This document shows positions 17,001 to 26,726 of a DNA stretch of 35,183 bases, piece after piece; position 1 is the stretch's first letter, and each line of letters starts with the position of its first letter. Below the pieces are notes generated by a model that saw only the letters and a program-made list of their open reading frames with translations, was not told the origin of the DNA and ran no database searches. The stretch is from Myxococcales bacterium. Its GTDB lineage: Bacteria; Myxococcota_A; UBA9160; SMWR01. Location of the stretch: the NCBI GenBank assembly GCA_029881215.1, contig JAOUNA010000011.1, positions 1 to 35,183 of the forward strand, written 5' to 3'. The position numbers and the translations under genes are program-made.

Positions 17001-17007
17001 GTGACGC

Positions 17008-17409
17008 GTGGTCCAGCGCAGCAGCCGACCCCGGCGCAACCGGAAGCGTTCTCAGTTCGTGGGGCAGCCCAGCGAGCTCGGCACCCTGCTGAACGACTTG
17101 CGCACGGCCAAGGGGCTCTCGCTCCGGGAGGTCGAAGAGGCCACGGGCAAGGCCGTTTCGAACGCCTACCTGAGCCAGCTCGAGCACGGGAGGATCCAAA
17201 AACCCTCGCCCAACGTGCTTCACAGCCTGTCGGAGGTCTACGCGGTACCGTACGAGGCGTTGATGGAGAAGGCCGGATACCTGCTGCCCTCCGAGAACAG
17301 GGGCGGGCGTCGCAGCAGGTTGGCGGCCTTCGCGATCGACGATCTGACCGCCGAGGAGGAAGAAGAGCTGCTGAAGTATCTGGCGTTCCTTCGCTCCCGC
17401 AGCCCTTGA
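17008..17409 (+). CDS. XRE-family transcriptional regulator, probable repressor of groESL and itself
   Basis: 133 residues. A basic N-terminal arm (RSSRPRRNRKR) precedes an HTH domain at about 30-95: LNDLRTAKGLSLREVEEATG, VSNAYLSQLEHGRIQKPSPNVL and LSEVYAVPYEALMEKAGYL, all typical of XRE/Cro proteins. A short C-terminal helix, LTAEEEEELLKYLAFLRSR, may mediate dimers. It is divergent from groES. The only strong inverted repeat in the 158-bp gap overlaps both -35 boxes, and a second copy stands before the GIY-YIG-like gene. Autorepression and control of those genes is therefore inferred. The GTG start falls at the predicted transcription start. The glucan synthase gene begins 22 bp after its stop and is likely co-transcribed. 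Confidence 0.88.
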   Translation: MVQRSSRPRRNRKRSQFVGQPSELGTLLNDLRTAKGLSLREVEEATGKAVSNAYLSQLEHGRIQKPSPNVLHSLSEVYAVPYEALMEKAGYLLPSENRGGRRSRLAAFAIDDLTAEEEEELLKYLAFLRSRSP

Positions 17410-17431
17410 TGACCCGCGCCACGGCAGATTC

Positions 17432-20400
17432 TTGCCGCCCGCCTCGACACCCAATCTTGTGAGCATCGCAGAAGACGCGATCGCTGCTTCTTCTCCCGTG
17501 GAAGAACCGATTCGCGCCGAGCTCTTTGGCATCGAGCGCCTGGAGCAGCACGGCGAGAGCCTGGCTGCAGCCGAGCGCACCACCGAGAAGCCGGCCAAAG
17601 GGCGGAATCTTCTCCCCAGCGTCCGCGAGAACGGGCGCGTACTTCTCGCTGCGTACCGGGACATCGTCGAGGCGGTCGCGGCGAAGCGCGAGATCACGCC
17701 CGCGGAGGAGTGGTTCCTCGACAACTTCCACGTCGTCGACGAGCAGCTCCGCGAGATCCGAGATCACCTCCCGAGGAGTTACTACCGTCTGCTGCCGAAG
17801 ATCGCGGTGGGCCACCTCGCAGGATGCCCCCGCGTCTATGGCCTCGCTTGGGCCTATGTGGCCCACACCGACAGCCGCTTCGAGGCGGAGACGCTCGGCC
17901 GTTTCATCCACGCCTACCAGCGTGTCCAGCAGCTCGGCATCGGCGAACTCTGGGCCGTGCCCATCCATCTGCGCATGGCGCTGGTGGAGAATCTGCGACG
18001 GCTGTCGGAGCAGGTGATCCGCGCCCGTCATGCGCGGGCCAAGGCCGACGAGCTGGCGGACCGCCTGCTGGGCCTGAGCGGTCGGAAAGCGGAGAACACC
18101 GAGGACGTCCTGCGCCATCTGGACGACACCCCTCTGGCGGGTGCATTCGCAGTCCAGCTGGTCCAGCGGCTCCGCGACCAGGACGAATCGATCACGCCGG
18201 CCCTGATCTGGCTCAACCGAAAGCTGGGTGCCCAAGGGACGTCGCCCAGTGAGGTGGTCGCCCGGGAACACCAAGCCCAGGGTGCGGCGAACGCGACCGT
18301 CCGGAACATCATCACCAGCATGCGCTGGATGTCCTCGATCGACTGGCTCGAGTTCTTCGAGAGCGTCAGCCTGGTGGATGAAGTGCTGCGCGTCGCTCCC
18401 GCGTTTCCAGCCATGGATTTCGCGACGCGCGACGCGTATCGGAAACAGATCGAGCTGCTCTCTCGGGGTTCGGGCCGATCGGAGCTCGAGGTGGCGCGGG
18501 AGGCCGTGCTGCTGGCCCAAGAAGCGGCCCAGCGAGGACTGCGCTCACCTTCCCCTACATTGCAGAGCGCTTCGTCGGAGAGCGAGCCGAGCCTTTCCGG
18601 TGTTCCCGAGCGCGCGGAGGAGGACCCGGGGTATTACCTCCTCTCCAAGGGCAGGAGAGCGTTCGAGCGGCGGCTGGAGTTTCGCGTTCCTCTTCGCCTC
18701 CGGTTGCAACGCGCCACCCGCGCCCACGCGATCGCGGGATATCTGGGAGGGATCGCTGCCCTCACCGCTTTCCAGCTCTGCAGTCTCCTCTTCATCGCAT
18801 GGTCCGCTGGGGCAGGAGCCTGGTCCCTCGTGCTGCTGGCGGTTCTCGGCCTCGTCCCCGCTTCGGATGTCGCGGTGGCCCTCGTCCATCGCCTGGTTGC
18901 GGTTCTGCTTCCGCCCGTGCGGCTCCCCAAGCTCGAGCTCGCCCAGGGTGTGCCTCCGGAGCTTCGAACCGTGGTCGCGGTACCCACGCTGCTCACGACC
19001 CACGCCGACATCGAGGAGCAGCTCGAACGACTCGAGGTGCACTACCTCGCCAATCCCGAAGGCCATCTCCACTTTGCCCTGCTCACCGATTGGCCGGACG
19101 CGTCCTGCGAGCACATGCCCGGCGACGAGGAACTCGTTGCCGCGCTGGCCGACGGCATCGACCGCCTCAACAAACGCTACGAGGCTCCGACCGGGGGCGA
19201 GGAACGCTTCCTTCTGTTGCACCGTCGGCGTCTCTGGAACGAGCGGGAAGGCAAGTGGATCGGCTGGGAGAGGAAGCGCGGGAAGCTCTACGAGCTGAAC
19301 CGGCTGCTTCGCGGCGCCACGGACACCACGTTCATTCCGATCCGCAAACGGCCGCCTGCGGCGCCCGAGCGCGTCCGCTACGTCATCACCCTGGATGCCG
19401 ACACGCGCCTGCCCAAGGGCGCCGCGTATCGCCTGGTCGGGGCGATGGCGCACCCGTTGAACCGGCCGCGTTTCGATCCTCGGAAGGGACGCGTCGTCGC
19501 AGGATACGCGGTCATGCAGCCGCGGATCACGCCGTCCCTGCCCACCGGCCCGGGCAGCACGACCTACCAGCGGATCGTCTCGGGCCGCGGCGGTGTGGAC
19601 CCCTACGCGGCTGCGATCTCCGATGTGTATCAGGATCTCTTTGAAGAAGGGTCCTACACAGGAAAAGGCATCTACGACGTCGACCTCTTCGACGCGGCGC
19701 TCGAGGGGAAGGTCCCGGAGAACGCGCTCCTCAGCCACGATCTCTTCGAGGGCCTGTTCGCGCGCGCCGGCTTGTTGACCGATGTGGATCTCTTCGAGGC
19801 GTTTCCCTCCAACTACGAGGTGGCTGCGCGTCGCCAGCATCGGTGGGTGCGCGGCGACTGGCAGCTCCTCCCCTGGGTCCTGGGTCATGCGCGCGACGCC
19901 GCCGGACGCAAACCGAGGGCTCGCATTCCCGCGCAGGCACGCTGGAAGATGGCCGACAATCTGCGCCGAAGCCTCGCCGCACCTTCGTCGTTTCTGCTGG
20001 CGGTGGCCGCTTGGACCCTGCCGAGTGTTCCTGCGCTCCTCTGGACCGGTCTCTTCGTCGGATCCGTCGCGGTGCCGGCCTTCATCCCGGTTCTCGACGG
20101 CCTCATTCCTTGGCGACAGGGGATCTCCAAACGCAGCAATCTGCGCGCGGTGGCCGACGACATCAGCGTGGCTCTGTCGCAGACGCTTCTCGCCATCGCC
20201 ATGCTGGCCTACCAGGCCTGGCTCATGACGGACGCCGTGGTGCGCACGCTCGGGCGTCTCTACGTCACGAAGCGGAGTCTCCTCGAGTGGATTCCGGCCG
20301 CGCATGCGGGGTACGGGATCGATCTGAGGCTCCGCGCTTCTTACCGGCACCTGCGCTGGGGCGTCGTCCTCGCCGTCGCAGCGGGCACGCTCTTCCTCGT

Positions 20401-23400
20401 GCTCAAGCCGGAAGCCTGGCCCGTGGCCACGCCCCTCGTTCTTCTTTGGGCGCTGTCGCCCGTCATCGCCTGGCGGATGAGCCTCCCGCTGAAGCTCGTG
20501 AAGACCCAGGTTCTCTCTGCCGAGGAGAAGCGCGAGTTGCGTCTCCTCGCCCGCCGCACCTGGCGCTTCTTCGAGACGTTCGTGGACGAGGCGAACAACG
20601 CCCTCCCGCCGGACAACTTCCAGCAAGACCCCGAGCCGGCCGTCGCGCACCGCACTTCGCCGACCAATCTAGGTCTCTATCTGCTGAGCACGACCGTCGC
20701 CCACGACTTCGGCTGGATCGGGATCCTCGACATGGCGAAGCGGCTCGAGGACACGCTCGACAGCATGACCCACCTGCGTCGCTTCCGCGGACATTTCTTC
20801 AACTGGTACGACACCGGGGACCTGCGGCCGCTCGATCCCGTCTACGTCTCCACCGTCGACAGCGGCAATCTGGCCGGGCACCTGATTGCTGTGGCGCAAG
20901 CGTGCCGCGAGTTCACGCATCGCTCCGTGTTCGGCCCGGAGATCCTGGAGGGAATGCGGGATGCGCTCCAGCTGCTTCTCGAATCGGAGCAGGAGGCCGC
21001 GCGTCCCCGACGTGCGCAGACGGTGACGCGAGAGAACCTGCGCGAAGCCGCGCAAGCGATGCTGGCCGCTCTCGACGCTCCCCCGACGTCCCTTGCCGAT
21101 TGGGTGCACCGGATCGAGGAGCTGAACGTTCGGGCGGACCACCTGCTGGACATCGCGCGTACCCTCGCGAACGACTTCGAGGAGGAGCCCCGATCCGAAA
21201 CTCTGGTCTGGGCGACGAGCGTGAGGGACTGCGTGCGGAGCCACTCCCGCGACATCGAAACGGCCCAGACTCTCGACGGGCTGGACCCGTCTCAGCAGGC
21301 GGAGACCGCCCTCGGGCATCGCCTCGCCGTCCTCGCACTGCGCGCCGAACGGATGGTTCAGGCCATGGACTTCGGCTTCCTGTTCGACTCCTCGCGCAAG
21401 CTGTTCTCCATCGGCTATCGCGTCGCCGACGGCACGCTCGATCCGAGCTGCTACGACCTGCTGGCATCCGAGGCGAGGCTGGGAAGCTTCGTGGCCATCG
21501 CCAAGGGCGACGTCTCGCCCCGGCACTGGTTTCTCCTGGGCCGGGCCCTCACGCCGGTGGGGCGCGGTGCAGCCCTCGTCTCCTGGTCGGGTTCCATGTT
21601 CGAATACCTGATGCCGCTGCTCGTGATGAGGCAGCCCGCCCGCAGCCTCCTGGATCTCAGCTGCCGTCTCGTGGTGACGCGGCAGATCCAGTACGGCGCG
21701 GAGCGTGCGGTTCCGTGGGGAGTCTCCGAATCGGGCCGCAATCTTCGAGACGTGGAGCTCACCTATCAGTACTCGAATTTCGGCGTGCCCGGCTTGGGAC
21801 TCAAGCGCGGGCTGTTCGAGGACGTCGTGGTGGCTCCCTACGCGACCGCACTCGCCGCCATGCTGGAGCCCAGAGCGGCGCTGACCAACTTCGCGCGCCT
21901 CGAGGAGGCCGGAGCCCGCGGTGCCTACGGATTCTATGAAGCACTCGATTACACACCCTCCTCTCTGCCGGAAGGCGCTCGCGTGGCCGTGGTCCGAGCG
22001 TACATGGCCCATCACCAGGGGATGACCCTCATCTCCCTGGGCAACGTGATTCACGGCGGCCTGACCCGGAAACGCTTTCACGCCCATCCCATGATCCAGG
22101 CGACGGAGCTCCTGCTCCAGGAACGGACGCCGCGTGCGGTGGCGGTGACCCGACCCCGGGGCGAGGAGGTGCGGGTGGCGCCGCTCGTCCGCGACCTGGT
22201 GCTCCCCACACTGCGGCGGTTCGAATCGCCGCACGACATCACGCCGCGCACCCACCTCCTTTCCAACGGGCGCTACACCGTCATGATCACGACGGCGGGC
22301 GCAGGCTTCAGCCGGTGCGGCGATCTCGCCGTCACCCGCTGGCGGGAGGACACGACGCGCGACTGCTGGGGCACGTTCGTCTTCCTGCGCGACACCAAGA
22401 GCGGTGAAATCTGGTCCGCTGGCTTCCAGCCGAGCGGAACCGAAGTGGACCACTACGAGGTCGTCTATTCCGAGGACCGGGCCAAGATCATGCAGCGAGA
22501 CCGGTCCCTGGCCATCACCCTCGAGATCGTGGTCTCTCCCGAGGACGATGCCGAGCTGCGCCAGCTGACGGTGACCAATGTCGGGAACCGGGACCGTGAG
22601 ATCGACTTCACGTCCTATGCGGAGGTGGTGCTGGCGCCCCAGGGCGCGGACGAGGCGCACCCGGCGTTCTCGAACCTCTTCGTACAGACGGAGTTCGTTC
22701 CCGAGCTCGGCACCCTGCTGGCTACACGGCGCCCGCGTTCAGCAGACGAGCCTCAGATCTGGCTCGCTCACCTCGCCGCACTCGAGGGGGAGCCGGCTTC
22801 GCCGTTGCAGTACGAGAGCGACCGGTCGCGTTTTCTGGGCAGGGGCCGCGGGATTCGGACGCCGCTCTCGGTGAACGACGGGGGGCCTCTTTCCGACACG
22901 GCCGGAACGGTTCTGGATCCCATCGTGAGCCTCCGGCAGCGGATGGCGATTCCGCAAGGAGGGACGGCTCGTATCGTGTTCACCACGCTCGTGACTTCAT
23001 CCCGGGACGAGGCGCTCCAGATCGCGGAGAAGTACCGCCAGCCGGCAACCTTCGAGCGAGAGAGTTCGCTGGCCTGGACGCAGGCGCAGGTCCAGCTGCA
23101 CCACCTCCGAATCAGCCAGGACGAGGCGCATCTCTTCCAGCGTCTGCTCAACCGTCTGCTCTACACCGATCCCACGTTGCGCGCAGCGCCTCAAGTCCTG
23201 GCCACGAACCGCAGGGGTGTGTCCGGGCTCTGGCCCTACGGCATCTCCGGAGATCTTCCCATCGCCCTGGTACACATCGAGCGCGACGAGGAGCGGGACG
23301 TCGTGCGACAGCTGCTGCGGGCGCAGGAGTACTGGCGCCTGAAGGGGATTGCCGCCGACCTGGTGATCCTCAACGCCAGCGCTGCCACCTACGCACAGGC

Positions 23401-26083
23401 CTTCCAGGAATCCCTCGAGGGCATGCTGCGAGCGAGCCAGGCGGCGGGAGAGGAGCAGCGAGGCGAACACGGTCGCGTGTATCTCCTCCGCGCAGATCTC
23501 GTGTCTTCGCGCGACCAGACCCTCCTGCGCGCGGCGGCACGACTCGTGATTCTCGCGCGCCGGGGGTCGTTGTCCGAGCAGGCGGTCCGGCTGGAGCGGC
23601 CCCGGCCCGGGCCGGTCCCGCCGCGTCTGCGCACGCCGCGCGAGACGGCCGAGGCCGTCTCTCCTCCGGCACTGGATCTGGAATTCGGGAACGGCCTCGG
23701 CGGATTTGCAGCGGGCGGCCGCGAATACGTCGCGGTTCTGGGCAAGGGCCAGTGGACCCCGGCTCCCTGGATCAACGTGGTGGCGAACCCGGAGTTCGGC
23801 TTCCAGGTCTCGGAGTCGGGCTCGGGCTACACGTGGTCCGTGAACAGCCGCGAGAACAAGCTCACACCTTGGTCGAACGATCCCGTCAGCGACACGCCAG
23901 GTGAGGCGTTCTATGTGCGGGACGAGGACAGCGGCCTGGTCTGGGGGCCGACCCTCCTTCCCATTCGCGAAGAGCCCTGGCCCTACGTCATCCGCCACGG
24001 CCAGGGGTACAGTCGCTTCGAGCACACATCCCACGGCATCGCGCTGGATCTGCTGCAGCTCGTGCCCGTTCGGGACTCCGTCAAGATCTCGCGCCTCACC
24101 CTGGAGAATCGGTCCGACCGCAGGCGGCGCCTGGCGGTCACGGCCTATGCGGAGTGGGTGCTGGGGGTCTCGCGCAGCGGAACCGCGCCTTCCGTGATCA
24201 CCGAGATCGACCCCGCGACCCGAGCCATCTTTGCGCGAAACGCCTTCGGCGGGGAGTTTGCGGACCGAGTCGCGTTCGCCGATCTGGCCGGGCGCCAGAC
24301 CGCCTGGACCGGTGACCGCCTCGAGTTCCTGGGCCGAAACGCAAGCCTCGACCATCCCGCGTCACTGGAGCGGGGGGCGAAGCTATCGGGGAAGACCGGC
24401 GCGGGCTTGGATCCTTGCGCCGTTCTCCAGACGAATGTGGAGCTCGCGCCGGGAGAACGCACCGAGGTGTTGTTCTTGCTGGGCCAGGGGACTGGCCCCG
24501 AGGAGGCCGGAGCCCTGGTCCAACGCTACCGCGCGCTCGGCTGCGACGCGGTTCTACGCGAGGTTCAGGAGCACTGGAAAGAGGTGCTGGGCACGGTCGA
24601 GGTCGAGACGCCCGATGCCTCGATGAACCTCCTCCTCAACCGCTGGCTTCTCTATCAAACCATTTCGTGTCGCCTCTGGGCCCGCTCCGCGTTCTACCAG
24701 TCCAGCGGAGCGTACGGATTCCGCGATCAGCTCCAGGACGTCCTGGCACTGGCGGTGGCGAGACCCGAGCTCGTGCGCGAGCACATCCTGCGAGCCGCCG
24801 CGCGGCAGTTCCGGGAAGGAGACGTCCAGCACTGGTGGCATCCCCCGACGGGCCGGGGGGTTCGGACCCGCATCTCCGACGACCGCCTCTGGCTGCCGTA
24901 TGCGGTGCTCCACTATCTCCTGACGACCGAGGACGAGACCGTGCTCGACGAAGAGGTTGCGTGGCTCGAGGGGCCGACTCTGATGGAGGGCCAACAGGAG
25001 GCTTACTTCGAGCCCACGGAGTCCGAAGACCGGGCGACGCTGTACGAGCACTGCGCGCGGGCCCTGGACCGGAGCCTCGCCGTGGGCAGCCACGGCCTCC
25101 CCTTGATCGGAGCTGGCGACTGGAACGACGGCATGAACCGTGTCGGCCACGGGGGCCGGGGCGAAAGCGTTTGGTTGGGCTGGTTCCTCCTCGCGAACCT
25201 GCGGGAGTTCGCGCGGATCGCCGACTTGCGCGGGGAAGGGGAGCGCGCGGCAGTCTGGCGGAGCACGGCCGCTTCTCTCGAAGCGTCCCTCGACGCGGAG
25301 GCATGGGATGGAGCGTGGTACAAGCGCGGCTTCTTCGACGACGGGACGCCACTCGGATCGGCGCAATACGACGAATGCCAGATCGACTCCATTGCTCAGT
25401 CCTGGGCGGTCATCTCGGGCGCGGGCGACAAGCAACGGGCACGCCAGGCCATGGAGTCCGTGGAGCAGCGCCTCGTGCGACGCGACGATCGCCTGCTGCT
25501 GCTCTTCTCTCCGCCCTTCGACCGAACCCCCCTGGACCCCGGCTACATCAAGGGATACGTCCCCGGCATTCGCGAAAACGGTGGGCAGTACACGCACGCT
25601 GCGGCCTGGTCGGTGGTGGCTTGCGCCATGCTCGGCGAGGGAGGCAAGGCTTTCGAGTTCTTCAACCTGCTGAGCCCCATCCATCATGCGAGTCATCGCG
25701 CGAGCATGCACCGCTACAAGGTGGAGCCGTACGTCGCAGCGGCCGATGTCTATTCCGAACGCCCCCACGTGGGGCGGGGGGGGTGGACGTGGTACAGCGG
25801 GGCTGCGGGCTGGCTCTACCGCGCGGGCCTGGAGTGGATTCTCGGATTTCGCAAGCGAGGCTCCGCTCTGCGTATCGATCCCTGCATCCCGCGGGAATGG
25901 AAGCGCTTCGAGATCGTCTACCGTCACGGCGGCACCCGCTACCGGATCAGCGTGGAGAATCCGAAGGGAGTCTGCCGCGGAGTCGCGCGGGTCAGCCTCG
26001 ACGGAACGCTGCTTTCGGGAGCAGGGCTCATCCCCTTGTCCGACGACGGTGCCGAACACCGCGTCCAGGTGTTGCTCGGATAG
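17432..26083 (+). CDS. ndvB: Cyclic beta-1,2-glucan synthase-like giant protein (NdvB/Cgs type: GT84 + GH94)
   Basis: 2,883 residues from TTG 17432; GTG 17459 is an alternative and neither has a clear ribosome site. Known Cgs/NdvB proteins are about 2,830-2,870 residues. Order: N-terminal cytoplasmic region; membrane helices near 433-500; glycosyltransferase core with YVITLDADTRLPKG (about 655), EEGSYTGKGIYDVD and QHRWVRGDW (about 803); more helices near 850-1000; a glycoamylase-like domain (RTWRFFETFVDEANNALPPDN onward); two beta-sandwich regions; and a C-terminal GH94 phosphorylase domain with SSGAYGFRDQLQD, GAGDWNDGMN (general acid Asp, about 2,561) and GYVPGIRENGGQYTHA. Such enzymes prime, elongate, trim and cyclise beta-1,2-glucan from UDP-glucose at the inner membrane for release to the periplasm. 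Placement behind an XRE gene is unusual. The frame is intact. Confidence 0.93.
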   Translation: MPPASTPNLVSIAEDAIAASSPVEEPIRAELFGIERLEQHGESLAAAERTTEKPAKGRNLLPSVRENGRVLLAAYRDIVEAVAAKREITPAEEWFLDNFHVVDEQLREIRDHLPRSYYRLLPKIAVGHLAGCPRVYGLAWAYVAHTDSRFEAETLGRFIHAYQRVQQLGIGELWAVPIHLRMALVENLRRLSEQVIRARHARAKADELADRLLGLSGRKAENTEDVLRHLDDTPLAGAFAVQLVQRLRDQDESITPALIWLNRKLGAQGTSPSEVVAREHQAQGAANATVRNIITSMRWMSSIDWLEFFESVSLVDEVLRVAPAFPAMDFATRDAYRKQIELLSRGSGRSELEVAREAVLLAQEAAQRGLRSPSPTLQSASSESEPSLSGVPERAEEDPGYYLLSKGRRAFERRLEFRVPLRLRLQRATRAHAIAGYLGGIAALTAFQLCSLLFIAWSAGAGAWSLVLLAVLGLVPASDVAVALVHRLVAVLLPPVRLPKLELAQGVPPELRTVVAVPTLLTTHADIEEQLERLEVHYLANPEGHLHFALLTDWPDASCEHMPGDEELVAALADGIDRLNKRYEAPTGGEERFLLLHRRRLWNEREGKWIGWERKRGKLYELNRLLRGATDTTFIPIRKRPPAAPERVRYVITLDADTRLPKGAAYRLVGAMAHPLNRPRFDPRKGRVVAGYAVMQPRITPSLPTGPGSTTYQRIVSGRGGVDPYAAAISDVYQDLFEEGSYTGKGIYDVDLFDAALEGKVPENALLSHDLFEGLFARAGLLTDVDLFEAFPSNYEVAARRQHRWVRGDWQLLPWVLGHARDAAGRKPRARIPAQARWKMADNLRRSLAAPSSFLLAVAAWTLPSVPALLWTGLFVGSVAVPAFIPVLDGLIPWRQGISKRSNLRAVADDISVALSQTLLAIAMLAYQAWLMTDAVVRTLGRLYVTKRSLLEWIPAAHAGYGIDLRLRASYRHLRWGVVLAVAAGTLFLVLKPEAWPVATPLVLLWALSPVIAWRMSLPLKLVKTQVLSAEEKRELRLLARRTWRFFETFVDEANNALPPDNFQQDPEPAVAHRTSPTNLGLYLLSTTVAHDFGWIGILDMAKRLEDTLDSMTHLRRFRGHFFNWYDTGDLRPLDPVYVSTVDSGNLAGHLIAVAQACREFTHRSVFGPEILEGMRDALQLLLESEQEAARPRRAQTVTRENLREAAQAMLAALDAPPTSLADWVHRIEELNVRADHLLDIARTLANDFEEEPRSETLVWATSVRDCVRSHSRDIETAQTLDGLDPSQQAETALGHRLAVLALRAERMVQAMDFGFLFDSSRKLFSIGYRVADGTLDPSCYDLLASEARLGSFVAIAKGDVSPRHWFLLGRALTPVGRGAALVSWSGSMFEYLMPLLVMRQPARSLLDLSCRLVVTRQIQYGAERAVPWGVSESGRNLRDVELTYQYSNFGVPGLGLKRGLFEDVVVAPYATALAAMLEPRAALTNFARLEEAGARGAYGFYEALDYTPSSLPEGARVAVVRAYMAHHQGMTLISLGNVIHGGLTRKRFHAHPMIQATELLLQERTPRAVAVTRPRGEEVRVAPLVRDLVLPTLRRFESPHDITPRTHLLSNGRYTVMITTAGAGFSRCGDLAVTRWREDTTRDCWGTFVFLRDTKSGEIWSAGFQPSGTEVDHYEVVYSEDRAKIMQRDRSLAITLEIVVSPEDDAELRQLTVTNVGNRDREIDFTSYAEVVLAPQGADEAHPAFSNLFVQTEFVPELGTLLATRRPRSADEPQIWLAHLAALEGEPASPLQYESDRSRFLGRGRGIRTPLSVNDGGPLSDTAGTVLDPIVSLRQRMAIPQGGTARIVFTTLVTSSRDEALQIAEKYRQPATFERESSLAWTQAQVQLHHLRISQDEAHLFQRLLNRLLYTDPTLRAAPQVLATNRRGVSGLWPYGISGDLPIALVHIERDEERDVVRQLLRAQEYWRLKGIAADLVILNASAATYAQAFQESLEGMLRASQAAGEEQRGEHGRVYLLRADLVSSRDQTLLRAAARLVILARRGSLSEQAVRLERPRPGPVPPRLRTPRETAEAVSPPALDLEFGNGLGGFAAGGREYVAVLGKGQWTPAPWINVVANPEFGFQVSESGSGYTWSVNSRENKLTPWSNDPVSDTPGEAFYVRDEDSGLVWGPTLLPIREEPWPYVIRHGQGYSRFEHTSHGIALDLLQLVPVRDSVKISRLTLENRSDRRRRLAVTAYAEWVLGVSRSGTAPSVITEIDPATRAIFARNAFGGEFADRVAFADLAGRQTAWTGDRLEFLGRNASLDHPASLERGAKLSGKTGAGLDPCAVLQTNVELAPGERTEVLFLLGQGTGPEEAGALVQRYRALGCDAVLREVQEHWKEVLGTVEVETPDASMNLLLNRWLLYQTISCRLWARSAFYQSSGAYGFRDQLQDVLALAVARPELVREHILRAAARQFREGDVQHWWHPPTGRGVRTRISDDRLWLPYAVLHYLLTTEDETVLDEEVAWLEGPTLMEGQQEAYFEPTESEDRATLYEHCARALDRSLAVGSHGLPLIGAGDWNDGMNRVGHGGRGESVWLGWFLLANLREFARIADLRGEGERAAVWRSTAASLEASLDAEAWDGAWYKRGFFDDGTPLGSAQYDECQIDSIAQSWAVISGAGDKQRARQAMESVEQRLVRRDDRLLLLFSPPFDRTPLDPGYIKGYVPGIRENGGQYTHAAAWSVVACAMLGEGGKAFEFFNLLSPIHHASHRASMHRYKVEPYVAAADVYSERPHVGRGGWTWYSGAAGWLYRAGLEWILGFRKRGSALRIDPCIPREWKRFEIVYRHGGTRYRISVENPKGVCRGVARVSLDGTLLSGAGLIPLSDDGAEHRVQVLLG

Positions 26084-26117
26084 CTGCGGAATACGGGGCC
26101 ATGGAGGAGGACGGCGA

Positions 26118-26321
26118 ATGCTGCGAAAGCGCTGCTCCAACGACAATCACGGACGCTCGGTAGTGACGGTGCGCTTCTGTCCGACTTGCGGCGCGGTCGT
26201 GAACGACAGGATCCTTGCCAGAGGCTGCGCCCTGGAGAAACACACGAGAATGCGCCGTGTGCGCAAGGCCTATTGCGTGGATTGCGGCCAAGGACTCGTC
26301 CAGCAGAGATCGGGCCGCTGA
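26118..26321 (+). CDS. Small double-CxxC zinc-ribbon protein
   Basis: 67 residues from an ATG with a strong GGAGGA ribosome site. Two pairs, FCPTCG and YCVDCG, are about 30 residues apart with a basic linker (EKHTRMRRVRKA), the pattern of a zinc ribbon. It begins 34 bp after the glucan synthase stop on the same strand and may be the tail of that operon. The biochemical role is unknown; nucleic-acid or protein binding is likely from the fold. Too short for many gene finders, but start and composition are convincing. Confidence 0.7.
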   Translation: MLRKRCSNDNHGRSVVTVRFCPTCGAVVNDRILARGCALEKHTRMRRVRKAYCVDCGQGLVQQRSGR

Positions 26322-26430
26322 GCCGCGGCTCGGGATCCGGGCGGGCCCTCTCGCCGCAAGGCTTTCGACATGCCGTGGCGCAGGGGTTGCTCTCGGACTT
26401 CAGCGCTGGGCGACGGGCGGGGGTGCGACG

Positions 26431-26616
26431 ATGAAGAAGTGGCTGGTCGAATTCGATGGGGACAAGGAGCACGTCGAAGCCGATGACGTGGAAATCACGG
26501 CCTCGGGAGTGCTCGTCTTCTACAGGTTCGCTTCGCGGATGGAGCGGGAGCGGACGCTGCTGACGGCATTCTCGCCGAGTCTGTGGCGGCGCTGCCGACT
26601 CGAGAGCGCCAGCTGA
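26431..26616 (+). CDS. Small conserved-looking hypothetical protein, 61 residues
   Basis: Begins MKKWLVEFDGDKEHVEADDVEI, then TASGVLVFYRF. Alternating hydrophobic and charged residues suggest a small all-beta protein. I recognise only the general pattern of short proteins of the type K-W-x-V-x-F...V-x-A-x-x-V-x...L-x-F-Y. The ribosome site is weak (GGGGGTG about 7 nt upstream). Same strand as the zinc-ribbon gene, 109 bp downstream of it. Function unknown. Confidence 0.5.
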   Translation: MKKWLVEFDGDKEHVEADDVEITASGVLVFYRFASRMERERTLLTAFSPSLWRRCRLESAS

Positions 26617-26645
26617 CTCGGCTCTCGACGGCTGGGCCGGCTCAT

Positions 26646-26664
26646 GCCGAGGTGTTGACTCGGC
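26646..26664 (+). terminator. Short hairpin after the small ORF
   Basis: GCCGAG / CTCGGC stem (6 bp, 7-nt loop), 30 bp past the stop at 26616. No T-run; weak candidate. Confidence 0.3.
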
Positions 26665-26726
26665 GGCCGACTTCCTGAGAAGATGCGGGCCGAGCCACGC
26701 AGCGGGATCACCGGATCGGAGGGATC

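Noticed and set aside
16850..17007. CIRCE element for HrcA
   Set aside because: No TTAGCACTC-type inverted repeat in the groES upstream region; the repeat present is TCAAGC/GCTTGA.
18545..20650. 701-residue antisense frame inside the glucan synthase gene
   Set aside because: GC-driven shadow; the sense frame has the conserved glycosyltransferase motifs.
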